A stretch of 47,479 nucleotides of DNA, from contig CACKBQ010000009.1 in assembly GCA_902598405.1 (NCBI GenBank), positions 1-47,479 of the forward strand. Reading direction: 5' to 3'. Origin of the DNA: an uncultured Pelagibacteraceae bacterium (GTDB taxonomy: Bacteria; Pseudomonadota; Alphaproteobacteria; Pelagibacterales; AG-422-B15). Below, one piece after another: positions 15,492 through 24,007 of this stretch (its first letter is position 1; every line of letters begins with the position of its first letter). The notes below the pieces were generated by a model. That model saw only the letters and a list, made by a program, of their open reading frames with translations. It was not told the origin of the DNA and did no database searches. The position numbers and the translations under genes are program-made.

Positions 15492-16286
15492 ATGTTTAAT
15501 ACTGACGATAAATTAATACAAGGCTGCATGTTTCTAGCAGGACTTATATTTTTTGTTTATGGCGCCGTCATGATGTTCAACACAGATTTCATGATGGAAC
15601 GATACCCAACATTTGAGAATAACCAAACAACAGTTTTCTTTCTTAACTGGTTTGGAGCAGTAAGCTTTGTTGCATATGTAGGTATCCTTTATATGGGTTT
15701 TAAAGGTCTTGATAGAGGCTTCTTTGCTTATGCAATACCTGTTGTCTTACTTCAAGTAATTTGGATTATTATGTCCAATGCACAAACTGGAGAGGAAAAC
15801 ATTACAGGTCTTGTAGTCTGGATAATTCTTTTAGCCTTGCTTGTTGTATCGAGAGTAAAAGCAGGAATGCCTTTTACATACGATAAGGCTAGCAGTGCTT
15901 TTGGCGTTACAGACAAAACATCACAAATTATGGGCTACATTGCGATACTTATAAGTGTGATAAATATTGTCAGTTACGTAATTGATCCTGGTGGTTTTAT
16001 AAGACAAACTCCATACCTTGAAAGCAGCCCTCAAGCAGAGCATGCTGTTCTTGGAATAACTATGATTAATATAGCGATATTAATTTCATTGGTTTACCAG
16101 TATCGAGTTGGATTTAGTGGTGTATTAATTTCCATGGGTGCCGTCGCTGCAACAATGTTTCTTGCGGCATTAATGGTTGGAAGTGTTACAAATCCTGAAA
16201 GTGGAAATCCATTATTAGCAATTTTTATAATTTTGAATTTTATAGTTCTTATGACTATTTACTTCAGAAACCAATCTAATTTTTAG
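15492..16286 (+). CDS. eight-span membrane protein with internal duplication (DUF4345-like)
   Basis: 264 aa, about eight transmembrane segments in two similar halves of four (about 8-120 and 143-262), joined by a polar linker (AGMPFTYDKASS). The half-size protein encoded just downstream (139 aa) has the same layout, so this looks like a tandem fusion of the same unit. The first half has AVMMFNTDFMMERYPTF before helix 2. A GGGGAA ribosome site precedes ATG 15492. Function unknown; DUF4345 assignment is by pattern. Confidence 0.6.
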   Translation: MFNTDDKLIQGCMFLAGLIFFVYGAVMMFNTDFMMERYPTFENNQTTVFFLNWFGAVSFVAYVGILYMGFKGLDRGFFAYAIPVVLLQVIWIIMSNAQTGEENITGLVVWIILLALLVVSRVKAGMPFTYDKASSAFGVTDKTSQIMGYIAILISVINIVSYVIDPGGFIRQTPYLESSPQAEHAVLGITMINIAILISLVYQYRVGFSGVLISMGAVAATMFLAALMVGSVTNPESGNPLLAIFIILNFIVLMTIYFRNQSNF

Positions 16287-16295
16287 GAGGAATAT

Positions 16296-16715
16296 ATGAT
16301 TAAAGTCGAAGACACAATAAGTAGAGTAATAATTTGTTTTCTAATTTTATTATTCCTTTTTTATGGATTTATGTTTACAGGGGCTGAATCTGCTACCGCA
16401 TTTATTGAAAGACTTGGTGTAGACAGTGGAAATATCGATGCAAATCATTTGCAAATGACTGCCAATTTAGGATGGATATATATAGTCTTTGCAATTGCTT
16501 TTGTAGCGACACTTCTTGCACCAATTGAGCAATCAACGGTGTTTTTTAGAATGATGCTTGTTGGTTCATTTATAAATTCAATCAGATTAATTATAATTTA
16601 TATGGGAGCTGATGGAGGTGCAAACCCTGTACCAATGATCGCATCAATACTCGTATTTGTACTGATGAATATTTTGTACAATAGATCAGGTATGCGAATT
16701 GGCGTTACTATGTAA
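16296..16715 (+). CDS. DUF4345-like four-span membrane protein
   Basis: 139 aa with four hydrophobic segments (about 10-28, 55-73, 81-103, 110-128). The loop after the first span carries a helix with ESATAFIERLGVD, and the second span is preceded by HLQMTANLGW, as in DUF4345 proteins. A perfect AGGAGG (16285-16290) overlaps the upstream stop and suggests high expression. A strong intrinsic terminator follows at 16734, closing a two-gene operon. Confidence 0.65.
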   Translation: MIKVEDTISRVIICFLILLFLFYGFMFTGAESATAFIERLGVDSGNIDANHLQMTANLGWIYIVFAIAFVATLLAPIEQSTVFFRMMLVGSFINSIRLIIIYMGADGGANPVPMIASILVFVLMNILYNRSGMRIGVTM

Positions 16716-16733
16716 AAAGACTGAATAATCAAG

Positions 16734-16775
16734 AAAAAGGCCCTTTCAAAATTATTTGTTTGGGCCTTTTTTTTT
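16734..16775 (+). terminator. strong intrinsic terminator
   Basis: AAAAAGGCCC (16734-16743) and GGGCCTTTTT (16762-16771) form a ten-pair stem, followed by a run of nine T (16767-16775). It terminates the two-gene DUF4345-like operon, and the flanking A-run makes it work in both directions. Confidence 0.92.
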
Positions 16776-16826
16776 ACAAAAATCGTTAAATGAAATAGAA
16801 TATAAATATTGAATCTATAAGAAATT

Positions 16827-17543
16827 ATGGCGTCTCAATTTGTATTATTTGGATCTCAACATCTCATTTCGATCGCTTCAATTTTTTTAATCTCCGTTCT
16901 GTTTCCACTTGTTATCAAAGGATTAAATATAAAATCTGTTACCAAAACAGTTTTGATGATACTGGGCATCACTTTAATTGCTCATGAGCTCATAAAACCA
17001 TTTTATAGAGTTATTTATTACGATCATTCAATATATGAGGTGTTCCCAATACATATTTGCCACTTAGCTGCATTATCGATGGGGATTTATATATTAACAA
17101 AAGTAAAATTCTTCTTTGAGGTTGCTTATTTTTTTGGATTAACAGGTAATCTTTTAGCAATGGTAACGCCAGATCTTGACTATTCGTATCCGGATCCAGA
17201 ATTTATCACGTATTATTTTGGTCATGGCCTTTTATTTTTAACTGTTTTTTATGTATGCATTTGTACTGATGTGAAGCTTACCTGGTGGTCAGTATTTAGA
17301 GTTTTCTTATTTGCTGCATGTCTCTTACCAGCAATATACTCTCTCAATATGTACCTTGTTGAATATTACAGTGATGTAAATTATTGGTATTTAATGATCA
17401 CTCCAGCAGCCAACACGCTGTTGGATTTTTTCCCAGCTCCACCATGGCATATTCCATATCTAGCATTGATCACAGTATTCTTATTCACTGCCATTTACCT
17501 TCCATTTAAATACTTAAACAGTTATAAACAGACAAGTTTTTAA
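16827..17543 (+). CDS. TIGR02206 family integral membrane protein (YwaF/TMEM164-like)
   Basis: 238 aa, six to seven transmembrane segments. The pattern FGSQHLISIASI at the start, then YEVFPIHICHLAALSMGIY, then YYFGHGLLFLTVFY, and the closing FFPAPPWHIPYLALI matches the YwaF-like TIGR02206 family, which shares its fold with eukaryotic TMEM164. Conserved His residues (HLIS, HICHL, GHG, WHIPY) line the membrane core; TMEM164 is an acyltransferase, so a lipid-acyl role is possible but unproven. phoR starts 14 nt downstream, so this gene may drive phoR expression. Confidence 0.75.
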   Translation: MASQFVLFGSQHLISIASIFLISVLFPLVIKGLNIKSVTKTVLMILGITLIAHELIKPFYRVIYYDHSIYEVFPIHICHLAALSMGIYILTKVKFFFEVAYFFGLTGNLLAMVTPDLDYSYPDPEFITYYFGHGLLFLTVFYVCICTDVKLTWWSVFRVFLFAACLLPAIYSLNMYLVEYYSDVNYWYLMITPAANTLLDFFPAPPWHIPYLALITVFLFTAIYLPFKYLNSYKQTSF

Positions 17544-17557
17544 TTGATTAAGTAAAT

Positions 17558-18640
17558 ATGATCGAAAACGAAAATTTATTTAATATTCTAAATAAATTAG
17601 ATGACGCTGTAATCATTACTGACCGGGATAAAAAAATTATCTTTCAAAATGATTATTCTATTGAGATATTTGAAAATGATTTCACATCACAAATCATTAC
17701 CAACCTCATAAGAGACCCTAAAATCCTTGAAAGTCTTGAACAGACAATTGATAAGAATATTGAAACAGCAACAGATTTTATAATTAATAAAAATATTTCA
17801 GATCAATCGGGAGAACTTAATTTTGACGTTAGTATTTATCCTAGTAAGAGCAAAGAGGAAGATAATTTAATTTATATAATATTAAAAAATGTATCAATTC
17901 AAAGAAATATAGAAAAAGTTAAAACATCTTTTGTGGCTAATGTTAGCCATGAACTTAAGACACCTCTCTCTACAATTATTGGATTTATTGAGACTATCCG
18001 TACAACTGCAAAAGATGATAAAAAGTCTAAGGATGAGTTTATGGAAATAATCAATGATGAAGCAAATCGTATGGATCGATTAATTGATGATTTATTAATT
18101 GTTTCCAAAATTGAGAGTAATGAACACATTCATCCAACTTCAAAAATAAATTTAAATAAATGTGTCGAACGTGTGCAAAAAAACCTGGCAAAAAAACTCA
18201 CATCAAAAAATATGAAGATTGAGATTAATACAAACTCAAATGATCACCATATTCTTGGAAATGAAGATGAACTAATACAACTTTTTTCAAATTTGCTTGA
18301 GAATTCATTTAAATATGGTCACGAAAACTCTGAAATTAACGTAAGTATTCAAAAAACTAAAAATAACGAAGACCATAACACTTCATTATTTAGAAAAAAT
18401 ATTATTGAAGTTGAAATAAAAGATCAAAGTGACGGCATTCCTGAAAAATACATTCACAGACTGACAGAGCGTTTTTTTAGAGTTGATAAATCTCGATCCA
18501 AAGCGATAGAGGGAACTGGCCTTGGATTAACTATTGTTAAACACATTTTAAACAAGCATCGTGGCAATATTGAAATATCAAGTACGCTTAACAAGGGAAG
18601 TATATTTACAATCCAATTACCAGAGGCGCCAATATCATAA
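17558..18640 (+). CDS. phoR: phosphate regulon sensor histidine kinase PhoR (soluble form)
   Basis: 360 aa. A PAS-like sensor region (about 10-112, DDAVIITDRDKKIIFQN) is followed by a HisKA dimerisation domain with phospho-acceptor His131 in NVSHELKTPLS and a HATPase domain with N-box LLENSFKYG, G1 DQSDGIP, F-box ERFFRV and G2 GTGLGLTIV. It phosphorylates PhoB when phosphate is low. PhoR normally has one or two N-terminal membrane spans; none exists here, and the PAS domain starts almost at residue 10. Membrane attachment would need PstB/PhoU contacts. It heads the pst-pho cluster. Confidence 0.9.
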   Translation: MIENENLFNILNKLDDAVIITDRDKKIIFQNDYSIEIFENDFTSQIITNLIRDPKILESLEQTIDKNIETATDFIINKNISDQSGELNFDVSIYPSKSKEEDNLIYIILKNVSIQRNIEKVKTSFVANVSHELKTPLSTIIGFIETIRTTAKDDKKSKDEFMEIINDEANRMDRLIDDLLIVSKIESNEHIHPTSKINLNKCVERVQKNLAKKLTSKNMKIEINTNSNDHHILGNEDELIQLFSNLLENSFKYGHENSEINVSIQKTKNNEDHNTSLFRKNIIEVEIKDQSDGIPEKYIHRLTERFFRVDKSRSKAIEGTGLGLTIVKHILNKHRGNIEISSTLNKGSIFTIQLPEAPIS

Positions 18641-18676
18641 GAATATTAAATAAATTCAATCAGTTATAAATCCAAC

Positions 18677-18717
18677 AGTGTAATAATTTTGTAACATTCT
18701 TTTAATACATTTGTAAC
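18677..18717 (+). promoter_or_regulatory. Pho box upstream of pstS: four 11-bp-phased half-sites
   Basis: AGTGTAAT (18677), TTTGTAAC (18688), CTTTTAAT (18699) and TTTGTAAC (18710) recur exactly every 11 bp, the spacing of PhoB half-sites (consensus CTGTCAT plus four bases). Two are identical. A TAATTT -10 candidate sits at 18728-18733, the right distance for a PhoB-activated promoter that lacks a -35. Known family logic is PhoB-P binding; the sites themselves deviate from the enteric consensus. Confidence 0.6.
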
Positions 18718-18728
18718 TTCCATCCAGT

Positions 18729-18750
18729 AATTTTTGATGAATCAAAAATT
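18729..18750. promoter_or_regulatory. perfect 10-bp inverted repeat at the pstS promoter
   Basis: AATTTTTGAT and ATCAAAAATT are exact inverted arms around GA. It overlaps the probable -10 and start site of pstS, 22 nt before ATG 18772. It could be a second operator or a leader hairpin; no bound factor is known. Confidence 0.45.
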
Positions 18751-18771
18751 TACTTAAAAGAGGAGACATAA

Positions 18772-19800
18772 ATGAATTTATTAAAAATTTTGATTGCAAC
18801 ATTAATTGCCTTTGCTTCTTTATTTGGCACCTCATATGCACGAGATCAAATAAAGATAGTTGGCTCTTCAACTGTTTACCCTTATGCAACAATTGTTGCT
18901 GAACGATTTGGTAAATCAGGCTTTAAAACGCCAGTGATTGAAAGTACTGGAACAGGGGGTGGAATGAAACTCTTTTGTGCTGGTGTTGGCGTAAACCATC
19001 CTGACATTACCAATGCTTCCAGAGTAATTAAAGAAGGTGAAATAGAGCTTTGCAAGAAAAATGGCGTTACCGAAATAATTGAAATTGTAATCGGAAACGA
19101 TGGTTTAACACTTGCTCACAGCTTAGAAGCTTCCAATGCAGACTTTAATCAAGAGCAATTATACTTAGCTCTTGCAGATGAAGTTCCAGTCAATGGTCAA
19201 TTTGTTAAAAACCCTTTTCAGAAATGGAGCGAGATAGATCCAAGTCTTCCTGATCATAAAATTGAAGTCCTTGTAGCTCCTCCCACTTCAGGAACAAGAG
19301 ATGCATGGGATTCTCTAATTATGGTTAAAGGATGCAAAGCCGCGGGAGCCTATGATATGTGGTCAGAACTTGGCGAAAAGGCAAAAAAGAAATGTAGGAT
19401 ATCAAGAGAAGATGGTCGTGTTATTGAAGCGGGTGAAAATGATGCATTGATAGTTCAAAAATTAACTGAGGATCCTGAACGGTTTGGTTATTTTGGATAC
19501 AGTTACCTGTTAGTTAATGAAGACAAAATAAAACCTACTTCAATTGCTGGTATAGAGCCGACATTGGAAGGAATACAAGACTATTCATACCCAATAGCAA
19601 GGCCATTACAGTTTTATGTTAAGAAAGCACATATTGGTTCTGTTCCTGGTATTGAGGAGTTTTTACAAGAATTTACAAGTTCTAGAGCGATGGGTGAAGA
19701 TGGATATCTTACTGACATTGGGCTTGTAGCACTTTCTGATGATGATGCTGATGAAATAAGAGAAAGAGTTAGCAATTTAACAACATTATCAACAGAATAA
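18772..19800 (+). CDS. pstS: phosphate ABC transporter substrate-binding protein PstS
   Basis: 342 aa. Signal peptide 1-23 (ending GTSYA). The phosphate-binding loops are GSSTVYP (31-37), ESTGTGGGM and PPTSGTRDAWD; the NASR segment is also kept. It captures inorganic phosphate in the periplasm and delivers it to PstC/PstA. GAGGAG precedes ATG 18772 at good spacing. It has its own Pho-box promoter and is followed by a long hairpin, which would favour PstS over the membrane subunits. Confidence 0.95.
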   Translation: MNLLKILIATLIAFASLFGTSYARDQIKIVGSSTVYPYATIVAERFGKSGFKTPVIESTGTGGGMKLFCAGVGVNHPDITNASRVIKEGEIELCKKNGVTEIIEIVIGNDGLTLAHSLEASNADFNQEQLYLALADEVPVNGQFVKNPFQKWSEIDPSLPDHKIEVLVAPPTSGTRDAWDSLIMVKGCKAAGAYDMWSELGEKAKKKCRISREDGRVIEAGENDALIVQKLTEDPERFGYFGYSYLLVNEDKIKPTSIAGIEPTLEGIQDYSYPIARPLQFYVKKAHIGSVPGIEEFLQEFTSSRAMGEDGYLTDIGLVALSDDDADEIRERVSNLTTLSTE

Positions 19801-19810
19801 TTTTTAATAT

Positions 19811-19851
19811 CAGTATAACTGGAAGAGATTTTTTTTCTTCTAGTTATATTG
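19811..19851 (+). promoter_or_regulatory. long stem-loop between pstS and pstC
   Basis: Positions 19811-19826 pair with 19836-19851 as a 16-pair stem with two G-U pairs, around a loop containing a T-run. It lies within the 68-nt gap. There is no T tract after the stem, so it looks like an mRNA-stabilising or partial-attenuation element, as is common after binding-protein genes, and not a full terminator. Confidence 0.65.
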
Positions 19852-19868
19852 ATTAAATAGAGATTTTT

Positions 19869-21251
19869 ATGGGTTTAATAACTTTTTTTTTATTAGTTTT
19901 ATTTGCTATAACAAGCTTCTATTTGGGGTACTTCAGGTCAAATAGAGTAAGAGTTATTGAAAAACAAAGGCCTTTTTCTCTTGATAAATATTATGGTTAC
20001 TACCTTGCAATTTGGTCAGTAGTTCCAGCGGTTATAATTCTTTTTGCTATACTTATTTTTGATGGATTTATTGTAAAAAATTACGTTTTATCTGAATTCT
20101 ATTCTCAAGGAATTGATCAATCAGAAATTAGTTTATTGTTTACTCAAATAGAAAATACAAGAAATGGCATAAAGCTATTTAATAGTGAAGATGAAATTAT
20201 TGTAAATGCAGTAAATAAATTAAATTATATAGAAGGAATATTTGATATCACTTCAATAATTACAGTCTTTAGTGTTTCAGGTTTGTTTTTATTATATGGC
20301 TATAGAAAAATAAACTTAAATTTTGATGCAAGACTCGTTGTTGAAAAATTTATACTTATTGGATTTTTTCTTTGTTCTCTTATTGCAATTCTAGTTACAG
20401 TTGGAATTATATTTTCATTATTATACGAGACTGTCCGTTTTTTTAGCCAAGTTCCCATTTTAGATTTTTTATTTGGGACAAATTGGAGTCCCCAAAGAGC
20501 TTTTGTAAGGGATGCGTCCGACGCGGCAGATATAGAAAATGCATTTGGTGCAGTACCTCTATTTTCAGGTACATTTTTGATTGCATTTATAGCTATGTGC
20601 GTATCAATCCCAGTAGGCTTACTTACTGCGATCTATATGTCAGAATATGCAAAAAGCTCTGTAAGAAATACTGCAAAACCAATTATTGAAATACTCGCTG
20701 GTATACCAACAGTGGTTTATGGATTCTTTGCTGTTATCACAATCGCACCCTTTATTAGGTCATTGGGTGGATCAATCGGTCTTGATGTTTCATCAGAAAG
20801 TGCTCTTGCGGCAGGATTAGTAATGGGAATAATGATTATTCCATTTGTATCTTCATTGTCTGACGACGTTATTAGCTCTGTGCCTCAAAGCTTGCGTGAA
20901 GGATCTTACGCAATGGGCGCAACAAAAAGTGAAACCATAAAAAAAGTTATAATACCTGCTGCTTTACCAGGTATAATTGGCTCATTTCTTTTGGCTGTAT
21001 CTAGAGCCATCGGTGAAACAATGATTGTTGTAATGGCAGCAGGTTTGGTCGCAAACCTTACAGCAAATCCTCTTGAAGCTTCAACAACAATAACTACACA
21101 AATAGTTGTAATATTAATAGGTGACCAGGAGTTCGACAGCCCAAAGACCATGTCAGCTTTCGCATTAGGATTAACTTTATTTGTAATGACATTAATACTC
21201 AATTTCATAGCTTTAAGAGTTGTAAAAAAATACACAGAAAAATATGAATAG
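19869..21251 (+). CDS. pstC: phosphate ABC transporter permease PstC
   Basis: 460 aa, longer than the enteric protein because of an N-terminal extension with two or three spans and a soluble loop (about 75-115), as is usual in alphaproteobacteria. The core permease holds FGAVPLFSGTFLIAFIAM, IYMSEYAKSSVR, EILAGIPTVVYGFFA and the coupling EGSYAMGATKSETIKKVIIP with ALPGIIGS. It forms the channel with PstA. Its last 8 nt overlap pstA, implying coupled translation. Confidence 0.92.
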   Translation: MGLITFFLLVLFAITSFYLGYFRSNRVRVIEKQRPFSLDKYYGYYLAIWSVVPAVIILFAILIFDGFIVKNYVLSEFYSQGIDQSEISLLFTQIENTRNGIKLFNSEDEIIVNAVNKLNYIEGIFDITSIITVFSVSGLFLLYGYRKINLNFDARLVVEKFILIGFFLCSLIAILVTVGIIFSLLYETVRFFSQVPILDFLFGTNWSPQRAFVRDASDAADIENAFGAVPLFSGTFLIAFIAMCVSIPVGLLTAIYMSEYAKSSVRNTAKPIIEILAGIPTVVYGFFAVITIAPFIRSLGGSIGLDVSSESALAAGLVMGIMIIPFVSSLSDDVISSVPQSLREGSYAMGATKSETIKKVIIPAALPGIIGSFLLAVSRAIGETMIVVMAAGLVANLTANPLEASTTITTQIVVILIGDQEFDSPKTMSAFALGLTLFVMTLILNFIALRVVKKYTEKYE

Positions 21252-22527
21252 TAATTCTCTAAAAATTTCGAATGAAAATCTAAAGCGTAGACTTAATGCT
21301 GAGCGAAGATTTAAATTTTATGGAGTTATAGCAATATCGTTAGCGTTAATTTTTGTACTAATATTATTTACCAATATCATCAGCAAAGGTTATTCAGCCT
21401 TTTACAGAACATTGATAGAGATAAAAATAGAGTTTAACGATAAAGTTCAGCCCGAAATGTTTAAACAGATGTCTGATACTGAAATTAATAAATTGGATTT
21501 ATACTCATTTTCGAAAAAAAATATTTACAGTAATTTTCCAGATATTGAAAAAAAATCTGATAAAAAAAAGATTATAAAGTTATTTAGTATTGAATTTGAA
21601 GAAGAGATAAAAATTTATATTAATAAAAATAAAAATAATTTAGGCAACACAATCAATCTATATATTTCTGCCTCTGATGATATTGATCAAATACATAAAG
21701 GTAACTATTCTAGAGATATTCCAGAAGAACGAAGAAGAGTTTCAAATTTCCAGTTATCTATTTATGATGAACTCGTGGGCCAAAATAAAGTAAAATTTGA
21801 ATTTAATTTGCCATTTTTTTCAAGAGGAGATTCAAGGGAAGCAGAGTTAGCTGGTCTAGGTGGATCGTTAATTGGATCATTTTTTACAATGATAATTGTA
21901 TTGCTTTTATCATTTCCATTCGGTCTTTTTGGCGCAATATATCTTGAAGAATTTTCTAAGAGAAACAGATTTACAGATTTTATTGAAATAAATATTAATA
22001 ATCTTGCTGCAGTTCCATCAATTGTATTTGGATTACTTGGATTAGGCATCTTGTTAAATACATTTGAACTACCCAGGTCAACAGCCTTAGTAGGAGGCAT
22101 AACTTTATCACTTATGACTTTACCTACTATAATTATTGCTACGAGAGCTTCGTTGAGGTCAGTGCCTCCATCAATTCGCGAAGGTGCACTTGCTGTTGGT
22201 GCATCGAAAGTTCAGACAGTAATGCATCACGTTGTTCCTTTGGCATTACCTGGCTCTATAACAGGAACCATTATAGGAATAGCAAGGGCATTAGGAGAAA
22301 CAGCACCATTACTGTTAATTGGCATGGTCGCTTTTATTGTTGATGTGCCGTCTTCACCTTTAGACCCATCTACTTCACTGCCAGTTCAAGCATATTTATG
22401 GAATGATAGTGCTGAAAGAGCCTATGAGGAAAAAACATCAGCTGCTATCATTATATTGTTAAGCTTTTTGATTTTATTTAATTTAATCGCTGTATTTATT
22501 AGAAGAAAATTTGAAACAAAGTGGTAA
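21244..22527 (+). CDS. pstA: phosphate ABC transporter permease PstA
   Basis: 427 aa. After a cytoplasmic N-terminus and first span (about 25-46) comes a periplasmic insertion of about 150 residues, rich in Lys and Asn, that enteric PstA lacks. The permease core then has GGSLIGSFFTMIIVLLLSF, AIYLEEFSKRNR, NNLAAVPSIVFGLLGLG and the coupling loop SIREGALAVGASKVQTV followed by LPGSITG. It pairs with PstC. ATG 21244 lies within the pstC end. Ten nt separate it from pstB. Confidence 0.92.
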   Translation: MNSNSLKISNENLKRRLNAERRFKFYGVIAISLALIFVLILFTNIISKGYSAFYRTLIEIKIEFNDKVQPEMFKQMSDTEINKLDLYSFSKKNIYSNFPDIEKKSDKKKIIKLFSIEFEEEIKIYINKNKNNLGNTINLYISASDDIDQIHKGNYSRDIPEERRRVSNFQLSIYDELVGQNKVKFEFNLPFFSRGDSREAELAGLGGSLIGSFFTMIIVLLLSFPFGLFGAIYLEEFSKRNRFTDFIEININNLAAVPSIVFGLLGLGILLNTFELPRSTALVGGITLSLMTLPTIIIATRASLRSVPPSIREGALAVGASKVQTVMHHVVPLALPGSITGTIIGIARALGETAPLLLIGMVAFIVDVPSSPLDPSTSLPVQAYLWNDSAERAYEEKTSAAIIILLSFLILFNLIAVFIRRKFETKW

Positions 22528-22537
22528 AATAATTTAA

Positions 22538-23302
22538 ATGGAAAATAAAGTTAAAGTATGCGTCGAAAATTTAAACGTTCACTACGGTGAGAAACAGGCA
22601 TTATTTGATGTCTGTATGGATATAAATCAAAATGAAATTACGGCTCTTATTGGACCATCTGGATGTGGCAAATCTACATTTCTTAGATGTTTAAATCGAA
22701 TGAATGATGTTATTGATATTTGTAAAGTAGAAGGCTCAATTAAGATCGATGGACAGAATATATATGACAAAGATATACAAGTAGAAAAGTTAAGAGAGAG
22801 AGTAGGGATGGTATTTCAAAAACCTAATCCATTTCCAAAGTCAATATTTGAAAATGTAGCTTATGGCCCAAGAATTCATGGTCTAGCAAAAGATAAAACT
22901 GAATTAGAGGAAATTGTTCATACAAGTCTAAAAAAAGCCGCAATTTTTGATGAGGTTAAAGACAGATTGGATGAAACTGGCACCAGTTTATCTGGAGGTC
23001 AACAGCAAAGGCTTTGTATAGCTAGGGCTATTTCAGTAAATCCTGATGTAATACTGATGGATGAACCATGCTCTGCATTAGATCCCATAGCAACAGCAAA
23101 AATTGAGGCATTAATGGAAGATTTAAAAAAAGAGTATACAATAATTATTGTGACTCATTCTATGCAACAAGCTGCAAGAGTATCTAAAAAAACTGGTTTT
23201 TTTCATTTAGGTAATCTTATTGAAGTTAATGATACTGAAACAATCTTTTCTACGCCTGCAAATGATAAAACTCTAGATTATGTAACTGGAAGGTTTGGAT
23301 AA
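22538..23302 (+). CDS. pstB: phosphate ABC transporter ATPase PstB
   Basis: 254 aa. Walker [10 protein letters not shown] (39-47), the PstB-specific [10 protein letters not shown] following it, Q-loop [19 protein letters not shown], signature [15 protein letters not shown], Walker [16 protein letters not shown] and switch His in [12 protein letters not shown] are all intact. It hydrolyses ATP to drive phosphate uptake and, in the family, participates with PhoU in signalling to PhoR. That contact is likely important here because PhoR lacks membrane spans. Its stop overlaps the phoU start (TAATG). Confidence 0.95.
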   Translation: MENKVKVCVENLNVHYGEKQALFDVCMDINQNEITALIGPSGCGKSTFLRCLNRMNDVIDICKVEGSIKIDGQNIYDKDIQVEKLRERVGMVFQKPNPFPKSIFENVAYGPRIHGLAKDKTELEEIVHTSLKKAAIFDEVKDRLDETGTSLSGGQQQRLCIARAISVNPDVILMDEPCSALDPIATAKIEALMEDLKKEYTIIIVTHSMQQAARVSKKTGFFHLGNLIEVNDTETIFSTPANDKTLDYVTGRFG

Positions 23303-24006
23303 TGAGTGATCATCTAGTTGAGTCCTATGATAAACAATTAGAATTAATTAATTCTAATTTAGTAAAGATGGGTGGACTTGTTGAGCAGCAAGTGAAGGAT
23401 TCATTAAAGGCCCTTGATGACAAGGATACAGAATTTGCTGAAGAGATACTTAAAAAAGACGATAAAATTGATAATCTTGAAAAAGAAATCTATGCACTTG
23501 CTTATAAAATTATAGCAATGAGGCAACCTATGGCTAATGATTTGCGTACCGTTGTATCTGCACTAAGCATTGCAAATGACTTAGAAAGAATGGGCGATCA
23601 TGCAACGAATGTAGCTAAACGTGTAGCCAATGTGAAAGTATCCATGCCAAGTCAATCGATATCAAAAATTGTTCAGATGGGAGACGACGTTCAAAACATG
23701 ATTAAAAATGTTCTTGATGCCTTTATCAAAATGTCTGAAAAGAAAGCAATTACTGTATGGGATTCTGACATTGATATAGACGAAACATATTTATCAATTT
23801 ACCGTGAATTATTACAAATGATGGCAGACAATCCAGAAACTATAAATGGATGTGCTCACTTGCTCACAATTGCAAAAAATATTGAACGCATTGGTGATTA
23901 TGCACAAAATATTGCTGAGGATATTCATTTCATAGTCACAGGCGAAACCTTGGAGAGAAAATCTGACAATGCCGGTCAATGGGAAGACTTAGATATTAAG
24001 ACTTAA
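23302..24006 (+). CDS. phoU: phosphate signalling protein PhoU
   Basis: 234 aa, two tandem three-helix bundles. Each bundle carries the family's metal-cluster motif: ANDLERMGDHATNVAKRV in the first and AKNIERIGDYAQNIAED in the second. It represses the Pho response when phosphate is plentiful by bridging PstB and PhoR. Length is typical. TAATG overlap with pstB, one nt before phoB. Confidence 0.94.
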   Translation: MSDHLVESYDKQLELINSNLVKMGGLVEQQVKDSLKALDDKDTEFAEEILKKDDKIDNLEKEIYALAYKIIAMRQPMANDLRTVVSALSIANDLERMGDHATNVAKRVANVKVSMPSQSISKIVQMGDDVQNMIKNVLDAFIKMSEKKAITVWDSDIDIDETYLSIYRELLQMMADNPETINGCAHLLTIAKNIERIGDYAQNIAEDIHFIVTGETLERKSDNAGQWEDLDIKT

Positions 24007-24007
24007 T

